From: Chloroflexota bacterium
GTDB taxonomy: Bacteria; Chloroflexota; Dehalococcoidia; Bin125
Assembly (NCBI GenBank): GCA_003228175.2
Contig: QGNQ01000009.1
Coordinates: 1-64,000, forward strand
DNA length: 64,000 nucleotides
Direction of reading: 5' to 3'
The position numbers and the translations under genes are program-made. The notes under the pieces are model-generated. The model was not told where the DNA came from, searched no databases, and worked only from the letters and a program-made list of their open reading frames with translations. Below are positions 34,213 to 43,767 of the stretch, one piece after another (position 1 is the stretch's first letter; each line of letters opens with the position of its first letter).

Positions 34213-34252
34213 CGGGGCCTGCCACGCTGAATCCCGGATCGGAGAGCAGATC

Positions 34253-35089
34253 ATGAGCGAAAGCCAGCCCCTCCCCAGCGTCGGTTCCGCCCAGATCCCT
34301 GCCCTGGGCCTGGGCACCGCCGGCCTCACCGATGACGTCGCCCGCACGCTGGTGCGCGAGGCGCTCGCGATGGGCTACCGCCACCTCGACACCGCCGCCT
34401 TCTATAAGAACGAGGGCCCTGTTGGCCAGGGCATCGCCGACGCGGCCCTACCCCGCGACGAGATCTTCCTGACGACGAAAGTCTGGTTCGACCAGTTCCA
34501 CTCAGACGAGGTGCGCGCCTCCGCGGAGGCCAGCATCGCCCGGCTCGGGGTGGACTACGTCGACCTGCTCCTGCTGCACTGGCCCAACCCGGACATCCCC
34601 CTGGAGGAGACCTTGCGCGGGCTCAACGCCGTCGCCGAGGCGGGGCTGACCAAGCACATCGGCGTCAGTAATTTCTCGCCCGCCTGGATGGCCAACGCCG
34701 TGCGGCTCTCCGAGCGCCCCATCGTCTGCAATCAGGTGGAATATCACGCCCGCCTGAATCAGGATGCCGTCCTGGCGACGAGCCGCGAGCTCGCCATCCC
34801 CATCGTGGCCTACTCACCGCTGGCACAGGGCGCGCTCGTCGACGATCCCCTGCTGACCGAGATCGGCGTCCGGCACGACAAGACCGCCTCCCAGGTCGCC
34901 CTGCGCTGGCTCGTCCAGCAGCCCGGCGTCTGCGCCATCCCCCGCACCAGCAAGGTGGAGCGGGCGAAGGCCAACGCCGCGGTCTTCGACTTCCGCCTCA
35001 GCGACGAAGAAATGTCCGCCGTCGCCGGCCTCGCCCGCCCCGATGGGCGCCGGATCAATCCTGAGCGCATGGCCGCCCTCTGGGGCTGA
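34253..35089 (+). CDS. Aldo/keto reductase (2,5-diketo-D-gluconate reductase-like)
   Basis: A 278-residue AKR. Visible motifs are GLGTAGLTDDVARTLVREALAMGYRHLDTAAFYKNEGPVG with catalytic Asp/Tyr, TTKVWFDQFHSDEV (Lys), LLLHWPNPDIPLEETL (His) and the cofactor signature IPRTSKVERAKANAAVFDF. It reduces aldehydes or ketones with NADPH; the closest functional type is 2,5-diketo-D-gluconic acid reductase, but the substrate is unproven. GGAGAG lies before the ATG. Confidence 0.92.
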   Translation: MSESQPLPSVGSAQIPALGLGTAGLTDDVARTLVREALAMGYRHLDTAAFYKNEGPVGQGIADAALPRDEIFLTTKVWFDQFHSDEVRASAEASIARLGVDYVDLLLLHWPNPDIPLEETLRGLNAVAEAGLTKHIGVSNFSPAWMANAVRLSERPIVCNQVEYHARLNQDAVLATSRELAIPIVAYSPLAQGALVDDPLLTEIGVRHDKTASQVALRWLVQQPGVCAIPRTSKVERAKANAAVFDFRLSDEEMSAVAGLARPDGRRINPERMAALWG

Positions 35090-35115
35090 GCTTGGGCCGG
35101 TCGATGGCGCGCCGG

Positions 35116-35907
35116 CTAGATCTTGGCCGCGCAACCCCCGTCGATGTTGATCAGCTCACCGGTCAGGAAGCGCGATTCGTCCGAGGCCAGGAACAGCACC
35201 ACGTTGGCCACGTCCTCCGGCAGGCCCGGCCCCTCTAGGATCTGGAAGGCGTCGAAACCGGTCTTGAAATAGTGATTGCCGGTCTGCGGGTTGACGGCGC
35301 CCGGCGTCAGGATTTGGCCGGGGCGCACGCAGTTGACGCGAATGTTGTCGCGACCGCCCATCCCCGCCGCGTAGCGCGTGAACGCATCGACGCCCGCCTT
35401 GGCCGCGTAGTACGACGCTGATGCGGTCCCGCCCGCCGACTCCTGCATCGCCTCGCTGAAGCCGCGCTGCGCCGCCAGCGACGACATGTTAATCACGGCG
35501 CCGCCCCCAGCCGAGACCAGATGCGGCCAGACCGTCTGGGTCATCAGAAACGTGCCCGTCAGGTTGACGTTGATGATGTCGCGCCAGTTCTCCTCCGACT
35601 CGTTGGGGAAGCTCTCGCCGGAGCCGTAGCCCGCGTTGTTGAACAGGATGTCGACCCCGCCCAGCAGGTCCACCGCCCCCGCCACGGCCGTTTCTACCGA
35701 GGCGCTGTCGGAGATGTCACAGGCCACGAAGCTGGCCTCGCCGCCCTCGGCCCGGATCGCGTCCTGCACGGTCGCGCCCTGCTCCGGCCGTCGCGCCATG
35801 ATCACCACCCGCGCGCCCTCCCGAGCGAAGGTGTGCGCCGTCGTCTCGCCAATGCCGCTGTTGCCGCCCGTGATGATCGCGCGTCGTCCATCGAGCCGTC
35901 CTGCCAT
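35116..35907 (-). CDS. Short-chain dehydrogenase/reductase (SDR)
   Basis: A 263-residue classical SDR: cofactor motif RRAIITGGNSGIGETTAHTF, the structural NNAGYGSGE, catalytic Ser region AVINMSSLAAQRG and the active-site SYYAAKAGVDAFTRYAAG (YxxxK). The C-terminal DVANVVLFLASDESRFLTGELINIDGG is standard. The substrate is unknown. ATG 35907 is chosen (AGAAGGGA upstream) over the track start 35967. A TATCCT -10 box lies ~45 nt upstream on the minus strand. Confidence 0.93.
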   Translation of the reverse strand: MAGRLDGRRAIITGGNSGIGETTAHTFAREGARVVIMARRPEQGATVQDAIRAEGGEASFVACDISDSASVETAVAGAVDLLGGVDILFNNAGYGSGESFPNESEENWRDIINVNLTGTFLMTQTVWPHLVSAGGGAVINMSSLAAQRGFSEAMQESAGGTASASYYAAKAGVDAFTRYAAGMGGRDNIRVNCVRPGQILTPGAVNPQTGNHYFKTGFDAFQILEGPGLPEDVANVVLFLASDESRFLTGELINIDGGCAAKI

Positions 35908-35981
35908 GCCGCGGTCCCTTCTGCACACCCAGCTGAAGGCCGGACCCGCGGCAGGATACAGCCTCACCCAGCGCCCGCGGG

Positions 35982-38201
35982 CTAGGACGTGGAGAGGTTC
36001 TTGCGCTTGTTGCTCACAAAGTCCACCAGGATGTACTCGCCCAGCTCATCTGGCGTGGTGTAGAACACCCGCCCGCGATTGATCTTGGCGACGCGGGAGA
36101 CGAACTCCTTGAGGTGGTAGTTGCGGTCCAGCATGAAGATGTTGATCACGATGTCCTTCTTCGTGCAGTTCTGGACCTCTTTGAGCGTCTCCCGAATCGT
36201 CATCTCGCTGGGCGGATAGGAGAAATGACTGACGCCGTTCTGCAGGTGCGCGGTGGGCTCCCCGTCCGAGATCATGATGATCTGGCGCGTCCCCACCTTG
36301 TGCTTGGAGAGCAGCCGCTGCGCGATCAGCAGCGCGTGGTGCATGTTCGTGCCCAGCACCGTCTCATCCCAGCGGGCGTAGGGCAGGTCCTCCGTCTTGA
36401 GCTCGCGCGCGTAGGCGCTGAAGCCCACCAGGTAGAGGTCGTCGCGGGGGTACTTCATCCGAATCAGGTTGTTCAGCGCCAGCGCGACTTTCTTCGCCGC
36501 CTGGAATGACCCTCGCAGCGCCATCGACCAGGACAGGTCCAGCATCAGCACCGTCGCTGTCTGGGTCAGCGTCTCGGAGCGATACACCTCGAAGTCGTCC
36601 GGGCGCAAGGACACCGGCACCTGCGGGCCCTCGCGCTGCATCGAGTTCATCAGCGTTTGCCGCAGGTCCAGGTGGAACGGGTCACCAAACTCGTAGCGCT
36701 TCGTATCGTCGGCGCGCTCCCCGGAGCGACCGAACTCCGTCACGTTGTGCTTGCCGAAGCTCTGCTGCTTGAGGTTGGCGTAGATCTCCGACAACGCCCG
36801 CTCCCCGATCTTGCGATTGCCGCGCGGGGTCAGCTCCCAGGAATTGCCCTTCTTGCGGATGTAGCCCGCGTCTTCCAGGATCTTCAGGAGCTCGCGCAGC
36901 TGATCCAGCGTCTCGCGTGACTCCGGGCCCAGCAACTCCTCCAGCTTGTCCGCGTCGATCTCGTCCAGGTCACCGCCGTACTGCGTGCGCTCCAGCTGGC
37001 GCTCCAGCTGATCCATGTTCTGCATGTCGCCCATGAGGTTCATGGCCGCCTGCAGGTCGAGCTCCTCGTCGCCGCGAAACGGATACTGATTGCGCAGGTC
37101 GCGCATGGGCATCAGCGCTTCCAGGTTCGATGCCAGTTGCGACAACTCCTGCTGCAGCGCGGGGTCCCCCAAGCGCTCCCCCACCATGTCCTGGAGCTGC
37201 TGGCGCATGTCCCCCGGCAGCGAGTCCATCAGGTTCTGCATCGCCGCGCCCTGCTGCTGCATGCGCTCCAGCAGCTCGTCCAGCGACTGTGGCGGGTTCT
37301 CGCCGAACAGGTCGCCGTGCTTGTCCATGAAGCCGTCGAAGTCCGGCTCCTGCCCCTCCAGCCGTTGCCGCATCATCTCGTTGAGATCGCGGATCATCTC
37401 CTGCATGCGATCCATGTCGTCCGCCGACATGTCCTGGATCGATTGCGCCATGTCCTTGAAGAACGCGTTCATCATCTGCTGCCGCAGCGAGTCCATCAGC
37501 TCCTGATACTTCTCGGCGGCTTCCGGGTTCATGAACTCGTAGTCCTGCAACGACTTCATCCGCCCCGGCGCGTCGTCCGGGAGATCGTCCAGGAATCCCT
37601 GCTTGCGCTCCACGATCGAGCGCAGCATGTCGCCAAACTCGGCCGCGGGATCGCTCCCGCCCCCATCCGGCGGCGGCTCGCCACTCGGCGGCGACTGTCC
37701 ACTCGGCTGCGCCCTGCCCGGCTGTCCGCCCTCCTGCGCCGCACCCGCGTTTGCAGAGCCCTCGTTGGCCTCACCCGCGGCGGCCTCACCCGCGTTGGTA
37801 GAGCCCTCCGTCCCATCGGAGCTTGCGTCGTCGCCGCTGCCGTGGGGGGACGGGCTCTCGGGCGGCGGTCCGGCCTCTTCCAGCCGGTCGTCCAGGGTGT
37901 CGCGCTCCAGATCGACGATCTCATCGACCTGCCGCTGGATATCGTCGAACACGGAGCCCAGGTCGAAGCGGTCCAGCGCCTGACGTCGTTGTTGCCGCAG
38001 CTTCTGCAGCAGGTCACGCAGCCCCTGCGTCCGCGCACCATCCGGCGAACGCATCCCGCGCTGCATCAGGTTGCGCAGCGCGTGCTGCAGATCACCGAAG
38101 TTCATCAGGTCGTCGGTCAGGCCCGCCAGCACCTCGTCCGGGTCCAGCTCCGCGACGTCCTGGCTGCCGTCCCAGCGGGTGTAGCGATAGCGCAGCGCCA
38201 T
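35982..38201 (-). CDS. VWA-domain protein of the MoxR/VWA (Mg-chelatase-like) pair
   Basis: A 739-residue protein. Residues ~1-190 include an acidic Ser/Gly/Pro-rich linker, ~190-430 form long Met/Gln-rich helical segments (MNAFFKDMAQSIQDMSADDMDRMQEM), and ~530-735 form a VWA domain with an intact MIDAS: DLSWS, GTNMHHAL and MISDGEPTAH. This architecture resembles the ChlD/CobT-like partners of AAA+ MoxR ATPases. The MoxR gene lies 29 nt upstream on the same strand. Such pairs assemble or metallate client proteins; the client here is unknown. AAGGAG precedes the ATG. Confidence 0.9.
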   Translation of the reverse strand: MALRYRYTRWDGSQDVAELDPDEVLAGLTDDLMNFGDLQHALRNLMQRGMRSPDGARTQGLRDLLQKLRQQRRQALDRFDLGSVFDDIQRQVDEIVDLERDTLDDRLEEAGPPPESPSPHGSGDDASSDGTEGSTNAGEAAAGEANEGSANAGAAQEGGQPGRAQPSGQSPPSGEPPPDGGGSDPAAEFGDMLRSIVERKQGFLDDLPDDAPGRMKSLQDYEFMNPEAAEKYQELMDSLRQQMMNAFFKDMAQSIQDMSADDMDRMQEMIRDLNEMMRQRLEGQEPDFDGFMDKHGDLFGENPPQSLDELLERMQQQGAAMQNLMDSLPGDMRQQLQDMVGERLGDPALQQELSQLASNLEALMPMRDLRNQYPFRGDEELDLQAAMNLMGDMQNMDQLERQLERTQYGGDLDEIDADKLEELLGPESRETLDQLRELLKILEDAGYIRKKGNSWELTPRGNRKIGERALSEIYANLKQQSFGKHNVTEFGRSGERADDTKRYEFGDPFHLDLRQTLMNSMQREGPQVPVSLRPDDFEVYRSETLTQTATVLMLDLSWSMALRGSFQAAKKVALALNNLIRMKYPRDDLYLVGFSAYARELKTEDLPYARWDETVLGTNMHHALLIAQRLLSKHKVGTRQIIMISDGEPTAHLQNGVSHFSYPPSEMTIRETLKEVQNCTKKDIVINIFMLDRNYHLKEFVSRVAKINRGRVFYTTPDELGEYILVDFVSNKRKNLSTS

Positions 38202-38230
38202 GGCGTCTCCTTGCCCTGCCTGCCGCCCGC

Positions 38231-39646
38231 TCAGCCGCGGTACTGGATGCGCGCGCCGACCTGGTCCTTGTTGAGCCGCTTGTTGAGGTGCAGCCCCTCC
38301 AGGAGGAACTCGACCGCGGCCGCCACATCCGCCGCGTCCTCACCGACCTGCAACGGCTCCAGCGCCTCGCGCAGGCCTTCGACTTGGGTCAGCAGCGCCG
38401 GGTAATCGACCGAGGCCACGCTCTCGCCCACCTCCACCGAGACGCCCTCTTTGAACACGTTCACGACCTCTTCCAGGTCGACCACGTTGAAGCGGCGGTT
38501 GAAGACGGTCGCCACGCCGCCTTGCAGCATCTTCTCCAGGATCTGCTCGTCCTTGCCGTCCTCGACGGTCTCCATCTCCATCTTGCCCTGGATCGCCGGC
38601 ACGATGTGCGGCAGGTCGCTGACCCGTGGCACGACGTGCGTCTCGCCCAGCGTGAGCGCGCGACGGGCCGCATTCGCCAGCAGCGTCTCCAGCCCCGCGA
38701 TCGACGCACGCACTGAGACGCCGGAGCGCTGGCTCACGTCCGGGCTGCGACGCGCCAGCCGCGTGACCTCCGCCACCACCTCCTCCATGTAGCCCGGCAC
38801 ATCCACCCGCAGCCCCTCGATCTCGAGCGGCGCGGCCTCCTGCCGCATGATCGCCATCTCCGTCTCGACCGACTCCGGGTAGTGCGTCCGAATCTGCGCC
38901 CCGTAGCGGTCCTTCAGCGGCGTGATGATCCGGCCGCGGTTCGTGTAGTCCTCCGGGTTGGCGCTAGCGACGATCAGGATGTCCAGCGGCAGCCGCACCC
39001 GGAAGCCGCGGATCTGGACGTCGCGCTCCTCCATGATGTTCAGCAGCCCCACCTGGATCCGCTCCGCCAGGTCCGGCAGCTCGTTGATGCAGAAGATGCC
39101 CCGGTTCGTGCGCGGCACCAGCCCGTAGTGAATCGTCAGCTCATCCGACAGGTAGCGCCCCTCCGCGACCTTGATCGGGTCAACTTCACCGATCAGGTCG
39201 GCGATCGTGATGTCCGGCGTGGCCAGCTTCTCGCCGTAGCGCTCGTCAGCCCCGACCCAGCGAACCGGCGCCGCATCGCCCTGCTCGGCGATCAGCTGCC
39301 GGCCCTGCTCCGAGATCGGATCGAACGGATTCTCCGGGATCTCGGGCCCATCCAGCACGGGCGTCTCCGCGTCGAGCAGGGTTGCCAGCGCACGAATGAT
39401 CCGACTCTTTGCCTGCCCGCGCTCGCCCAGCAAGATCATGTCCTGCCCGGCCAGGATCGCGTTCTGCAGCGCCGGGATCACCGTGTCGTCGTATCCCTCG
39501 ATGCCGGGGAACAGCGGGCCGCCCTGGCGCATCCGCGCCACCAGGTTGCTGCGCATCTCGTCGCGCAAGGGGCGCGGGGTGTAGCCACTGGCGCGCAATG
39601 CGCCCACCGTGTCCGGACGCGATTGCTCTGTGGTCGGAATGGCCAC
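38231..39646 (-). CDS. MoxR/ChlI-type AAA+ ATPase
   Basis: A ~471-residue AAA+ ATPase of the magnesium-chelatase/MoxR clade. It has the Walker A-like LLGERGQAKSRIIRALATLL, Walker B GIFCINELPDLAERIQ, sensor-type LDILIVASANPEDYTNRGR and the arginine finger region PLKDRYGAQIRTHYP. It forms a unit with the downstream VWA gene. I prefer the GTG at 39646 (AAGGGA about 8 nt upstream) over the track start 39688, whose Shine-Dalgarno would be too close; the difference is 14 residues. Confidence 0.9.
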   Translation of the reverse strand: MAIPTTEQSRPDTVGALRASGYTPRPLRDEMRSNLVARMRQGGPLFPGIEGYDDTVIPALQNAILAGQDMILLGERGQAKSRIIRALATLLDAETPVLDGPEIPENPFDPISEQGRQLIAEQGDAAPVRWVGADERYGEKLATPDITIADLIGEVDPIKVAEGRYLSDELTIHYGLVPRTNRGIFCINELPDLAERIQVGLLNIMEERDVQIRGFRVRLPLDILIVASANPEDYTNRGRIITPLKDRYGAQIRTHYPESVETEMAIMRQEAAPLEIEGLRVDVPGYMEEVVAEVTRLARRSPDVSQRSGVSVRASIAGLETLLANAARRALTLGETHVVPRVSDLPHIVPAIQGKMEMETVEDGKDEQILEKMLQGGVATVFNRRFNVVDLEEVVNVFKEGVSVEVGESVASVDYPALLTQVEGLREALEPLQVGEDAADVAAAVEFLLEGLHLNKRLNKDQVGARIQYRG

Positions 39647-39766
39647 GGGCGGATCCCTTCGAGCGCGCGGGGCGCGCGCCTCGCTCACGCCTCCCCGTCG
39701 TCACGGCAATCGGACGAGTCAAAGACACGCCCACGGCAGCGACGGAAGACGCCCGGGGCCGACCGG

Positions 39767-40807
39767 TCAGCCCTTCGGACGGAGGACCCGCAGCGCCTCG
39801 TCACGCGTGAACCGCGGAAGCGCGCGGGGACCCTCGGACGCCCGGAGTATAGCCGCTTCCGCATCATCCTCTGGCGTCCGATTGAAGTGACCAACCTGCG
39901 CCGACGGGTAGCCGGCCGCACCCATCCGCCCCACGAACGCCTCGGCGTCCGCGCCCGCGACCCCTGCCAGCAGGCAGCCGGATGCCAGCAGCCCCCGCCA
40001 ATCGATTCCCATCGCCGCCGCCACCAGCAGGGTCAAGGGATGCGCGATCAGCGCCGATTCCTCCACCTCCAAGCCCAGGCCGGCCGCCTGCGCCATCTCC
40101 CAGGCGGCCGTCGCCACGCCTCCCTCGGTCGGATCGTGCAGCGCGCGCAGTCCCGGCGCCCCCCAGGCCGCGCGGGCCATCGCCACGACGCTGATCCCGG
40201 GCTCCTCCCCCAGCGCCGCCGCCGCCGCAATCTCCCCAGCCGCCACTCCCGCCCGGCCCAGCGCCTCCACGGCCTGCGACGCCAGCAGGGCCGTCCCCTC
40301 GATCGCCGCCGCGCCGATCTGGACCAAAGCGTCCCCCGGCCGAATCGCGGTGGGCGTATAGAGACGGTCGTTCGGGGCCAGCCCCACCATCGTCCCCGCC
40401 ACGACGGGGCGCGTGACGGCGTCGCTGACTTCCGTGTGCCCACCGACGAGCGTCGCGCCGACCGACGCGCAAGCGGCCCCCAGAGACGCGAACGCCGCCT
40501 CGACCTCCGCCTCTGCGACTCCCGGCGGGAACAGCATCGTGGCAAGGAACCAGCTCGGGGCCGCTCCCAAGCAGACGACATCGTTCGCGTTCACATGCAC
40601 CACGGCGGCGCCGGCCCGGCCCGGCAAGGCATCGAACGTGATCGGGTCCGCCGCGAGGACCAGGTAGCTCTCGCCCAGACGGACCGCCGCCGCGTCCCGG
40701 CCAATGCCCGGCCCCAACGCGACGGCCGCTCCGTTCGTCGGCGCATGGCGGAGCAGCGCCTCCAGCAGGGCCGGGTCCAGCTTGCCGCTGCGCACGCCAA
40801 TCCTCAT
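39767..40807 (-). CDS. AIR synthase-related (HypE-like) ATP-binding protein
   Basis: A 346-residue protein of the PurM/HypE/SelD/ThiL superfamily. N-terminal half: GIGRDAAAVRLGESYLVLAADPITF, VHVNANDVVCLGAAPSWFLATMLFP and GGHTEVSDAVTRPVVAGTMVG. C-terminal AIRS_C half: ALHDPTEGGVATAAWEMAQAAGLG. It lacks the HypE C-terminal PRIC-type Cys tail, so it is probably not a hydrogenase maturase; the family member's reaction is unknown. It is divergent from the PEP-utilising protein gene. Confidence 0.87.
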   Translation of the reverse strand: MRIGVRSGKLDPALLEALLRHAPTNGAAVALGPGIGRDAAAVRLGESYLVLAADPITFDALPGRAGAAVVHVNANDVVCLGAAPSWFLATMLFPPGVAEAEVEAAFASLGAACASVGATLVGGHTEVSDAVTRPVVAGTMVGLAPNDRLYTPTAIRPGDALVQIGAAAIEGTALLASQAVEALGRAGVAAGEIAAAAALGEEPGISVVAMARAAWGAPGLRALHDPTEGGVATAAWEMAQAAGLGLEVEESALIAHPLTLLVAAAMGIDWRGLLASGCLLAGVAGADAEAFVGRMGAAGYPSAQVGHFNRTPEDDAEAAILRASEGPRALPRFTRDEALRVLRPKG

Positions 40808-40840
40808 CCCCGCCTCGCCGTCCGTCGAACAGCCCTCGAG

Positions 40841-40866
40841 TGGCCCCTCTGAATGGCCCCTCTGAA
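40841..40866 (+). repeat. 13-bp perfect tandem duplication upstream of the PEP-utilising protein gene
   Basis: TGGCCCCTCTGAA is directly repeated (40841-40853 and 40854-40866). Because 13 is not a multiple of three, it produces two MAPLN-starting ORFs in different frames at 40840 and 40853; neither is the preferred start. Confidence 0.9.
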
Positions 40867-40880
40867 TCGCAAGGCGCGAC

Positions 40881-40886
40881 TATCCT
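40881..40886 (+). promoter_or_regulatory. -10 element TATCCT of a probable leaderless transcript
   Basis: TATCCT ends 8 nt before ATG 40895. It argues for 40895, not 40853, as the start of the downstream gene. Confidence 0.5.
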
Positions 40887-40894
40887 ACGCGGCG

Positions 40895-43438
40895 ATGAGC
40901 CTGCCCCATTCCGCAACCACGCTCCCGGACGCCATCGATCCGGCCCGCTTCGGCGGAGACATCGCGCTGCTGGCGTTGCTCGCGTCCGAACCCACACTGT
41001 GCGTCCCTCCCGGGCTCGCTTTCGACGCCGATGCCCTCTCCGCGCACGGACCGACCTCGCAGGAGTCCACCGCACAGGGATCGTTCGCCGGGGCCTGGGC
41101 GGCGCTGGGCGCGCCTTCGCGCGTCCTCGTGCGATCCCGGCCTGCAGATGCCCCCGCCGGTCCCGATACGCAGCCCGCGCCGGGGACGCGCATCCCCACC
41201 GCCGCCGCCTTCGCCGCGACGATCGCCGACGCCGCCGTCCTGGACGCACCGTTGCTCGTGCTCGCCGATCATCCCCACGAGGTGCGCGGTGTCGCCTACA
41301 GCGAAGACCCGCGCGAGGATCGCAGCGACGAGATCCACATCGATGCCTGGGCCGCAACCACGCCCACCGGCGCACCTGTGCGCTATCGTCGCCCACGGCA
41401 GACCGGCCCGGATGCACCCGACGCAAATACCGCTCGCCACGCGAACAACGAGGGCGGCCACTGGCACACCACCATCGGCGAGGGCGCATTCCCCGTCCTG
41501 CCCAGCCCGGCGCTGGCCTCGATCGCGCGGGCGCTGCGCACGGCCGAGCGCGTCCTGGGCGACGCGATCGCGCTGGAGTGGCGCTGGTCGTCAGACCACG
41601 GCCTCACGATCGTCGGCGTCGAGCCGCAACGCACCCCCATGCCCTGGGCCGTCTACCGCGACTCGCCACAGCCCCACGACGGCTGGAGCCGGGCCAACGC
41701 CGGCGAAGTCCTGGCGGCACCCGTGACGCCGCTGACCTGGGACATGATGAACGAGCCGCTGAACAGCGGCTTCGCCGCCATGTACCCGCCGGGCTGGTCC
41801 CAAGGCCGGCGCTTCTTCGCCCTCTTCAACAGCTACGCCTACTTCAACCTGGGGCTCGTCTACCACCTGGTCGTGGAGCGCATGGGCGGGCCCGCCCGCG
41901 CCATGCTCGACGTGGTGGGTGGCCCCGGCGACCCCCAATCGCTCGGCGTTCCCGATCGCGGCCTGCGCTGGCGGACGATCCTGCGCAGCCTCCCCACCAT
42001 CATCCGCTCGACAGCCAGCCAGGGCGGCCTCCCCAACCGCTGGCTCTGGGAAGAGCGGCAACTCGAAGCCTTGCGTGCCGAGATCACCAGCGTCGATCCG
42101 GCGGGCGTCGACTCCTCAACGATCATGGTCGCACTGGACCACATCTACCAGCGCCAGCTTCCGCACGTGCGCTTCTTCATGGAGGCGCAGGGGGCGGCCT
42201 TCTCCAACTACGCCATGCTGCGCCACATGCTGGACTGGTTCCTCAGCGATCCCGCCTTGGCGAACCGGCTCGTGCAGGGGCTCCCGGAAGTCTCGACAGC
42301 GGCACTCAACTTGCGCCTCTGGCGACTGGGCCAGCGCGCCGCCGCCCAAGCCACGGTCGCCGCGATCGTGCGCGACACGCCCCCCGCCTCCCTGCGCGAC
42401 GCCCTGCGCGCGACGCCCGACGGCGTCTGGCTCGCCAACGCGCTGGACGACTTCCTGCGCGACCACGCGCACCGCGGCGCGGCCGAGCTGGAGCTCATGT
42501 CGCCGCGCTGGGGCGATGACCCCACGCCGGTCCTCACTAGCTTCCGCTCCTACGTCACGAACCCCCGGGCGACCAGCGTGCGCGCCCTGGCCCAACGCCA
42601 GCAGGACGACCGCGAAGCCGCCCAACACGAGCTTGACGTCCGGCTCTCGCAGCGCTGGTGGGAGCGCCTGCTCCCGCTCCGACGGGCCGTCGTGCGCCAC
42701 TACGCGCGCCTGGCGCAGCGCTACGCGCCGCTGCGGGAGAACCCCAAGGCTGCCGTGCTCGCCGTCGCCTACGAAACGCGCAGCCTGGTCCTCGTCGTGG
42801 GCGAACGCCTCACCACAACCGGCGTCTTGGCCGATCCCAACGACGTCTTCTTCCTGGACCGGCGCGAACTCAGCCAGCTCGTCAATGCGGCGGAATCTGA
42901 CGCGGCGGAATCTCACGACCGCGATGCGGACGCCGCCAGCATCGGCCGCTTGCGACGCCGCATCTGGCGTCGGCGGCGCTTCTACCAGCAGGCGCTGGAG
43001 ACCGAGCCCCAGCCCTTCGCGGGCGAGTCGACGGCCCAAACGAACGCAGCCGAGCCCCAGTCGGCCGCCACAGCCGAGAGCGCCCCGCCCGGACCACTCC
43101 CCGGGCTGGCCGCCCCGGCCGGCGTCGCGAAAGGCCTGGGGGCATCCGCCGGCGTCGCGGAGGGCCTGGCGCGCATCCTCAACTCCCCCGCCGACGGGGC
43201 CCGGCTCGGCCCCGGCGAGATCCTCGTCGCCCGCTTCACCGACCCCGGCTGGACCCACCTCTTCCCCATCGCCGGGGCGGTCGTCACCGAGATCGGCGGC
43301 GTCCTCTCCCACGGCGCAATCGTGGCGCGCGAGTACGGGTTGCCCGCCGTCGTCAACGTGCCCGGCGCGACCTCGATCCCGGACGGCGCCCGCATCCGCG
43401 TCGATGGCTCCGCCGGCCGCGTCGAACGGCTGGCCTGA
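40895..43438 (+). CDS. PEP-utilising (rifampicin phosphotransferase-like) enzyme with degenerate ATP-binding half
   Basis: An 847-residue protein. The C-terminal ~80 residues are a clear PEP-utilising mobile domain: GEILVARFTDPGWTHLFPIAGAVVTEIGG and LSHGAIVAREYGLPAVVN with the phospho-carrier His. The middle (VTPLTWDMMNEPLNSGF, FFALFNSYAYFNLGLVYHL) resembles the central domain of rifampicin phosphotransferase-like enzymes. The N-terminal ~300 residues keep a PPDK_N outline (VLVRSRPAD, EVRGVAYSEDP) but seem short and poorly conserved. A repeat-like linker (GVAKGLGASAGVAEGLAR) precedes the mobile domain. The substrate is unknown. A hairpin follows the stop. Confidence 0.8.
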   Translation: MSLPHSATTLPDAIDPARFGGDIALLALLASEPTLCVPPGLAFDADALSAHGPTSQESTAQGSFAGAWAALGAPSRVLVRSRPADAPAGPDTQPAPGTRIPTAAAFAATIADAAVLDAPLLVLADHPHEVRGVAYSEDPREDRSDEIHIDAWAATTPTGAPVRYRRPRQTGPDAPDANTARHANNEGGHWHTTIGEGAFPVLPSPALASIARALRTAERVLGDAIALEWRWSSDHGLTIVGVEPQRTPMPWAVYRDSPQPHDGWSRANAGEVLAAPVTPLTWDMMNEPLNSGFAAMYPPGWSQGRRFFALFNSYAYFNLGLVYHLVVERMGGPARAMLDVVGGPGDPQSLGVPDRGLRWRTILRSLPTIIRSTASQGGLPNRWLWEERQLEALRAEITSVDPAGVDSSTIMVALDHIYQRQLPHVRFFMEAQGAAFSNYAMLRHMLDWFLSDPALANRLVQGLPEVSTAALNLRLWRLGQRAAAQATVAAIVRDTPPASLRDALRATPDGVWLANALDDFLRDHAHRGAAELELMSPRWGDDPTPVLTSFRSYVTNPRATSVRALAQRQQDDREAAQHELDVRLSQRWWERLLPLRRAVVRHYARLAQRYAPLRENPKAAVLAVAYETRSLVLVVGERLTTTGVLADPNDVFFLDRRELSQLVNAAESDAAESHDRDADAASIGRLRRRIWRRRRFYQQALETEPQPFAGESTAQTNAAEPQSAATAESAPPGPLPGLAAPAGVAKGLGASAGVAEGLARILNSPADGARLGPGEILVARFTDPGWTHLFPIAGAVVTEIGGVLSHGAIVAREYGLPAVVNVPGATSIPDGARIRVDGSAGRVERLA

Positions 43439-43453
43439 CCCGGCCCTGCCGGG
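43439..43453 (+). terminator. Terminator-like hairpin after the PEP-utilising protein gene
   Basis: CCCGGC-CCT-GCCGGG starts directly after the stop codon: perfect 6-bp stem, 3-nt loop, no T-run. The whole gap 43439-43767 (329 nt) otherwise holds a 15-nt repeat and a TAGACT promoter box; I see no gene in it. Confidence 0.45.
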
Positions 43454-43558
43454 CCGATGCCGCTTTACAGGATTCGTACGCGCCGCTCACGCCGCCTTGA
43501 CACCCCCGCTGCACACTGACATCTGTCGCCCCTGTCCCCAGCCCGCCCATTACACGGC

Positions 43559-43603
43559 GGTCCCGACCGCGGCGGTCCCGACAGGGGTGGTCCCGACGGG
43601 GGT
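43559..43603 (+). repeat. 15-nt tandem repeat, three copies, intergenic
   Basis: Unit GGTCCCGACNGGGGT is repeated at 43559, 43574 and 43589, followed by a partial GGCCCAG. It lies upstream of the response-regulator gene, outside any confident ORF. Confidence 0.8.
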
Positions 43604-43662
43604 GGCCCAGCCGCTCCCCATGTGGGCAGCCCATCTAGGCACGAGGCCGCGGTGGTGCTCGA

Positions 43663-43668
43663 TAGACT
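43663..43668 (+). promoter_or_regulatory. -10 element TAGACT upstream of the two-component operon
   Basis: TAGACT matches the window-wide TANNNT box. A start ~7 nt downstream would give a leader of roughly 90 nt before ATG 43768. Confidence 0.4.
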
Positions 43669-43767
43669 GGAACACACGGCGTCTGCCGCCCAGCCGGCCT
43701 GCCCTGGCCCGCTGGGCGCGGACCCGCCACGTATTGGCATGCCATGCGGGGGCAAGGGAGTGACTCG

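Noticed and set aside
38882-40852. 656-aa plus-strand ORF, and similar long frames at 20871-22280, 41919-43763 and 60371-61930
   Set aside because: Each lies in another frame over confidently assigned genes; Arg/Pro/His-rich translations without domains.
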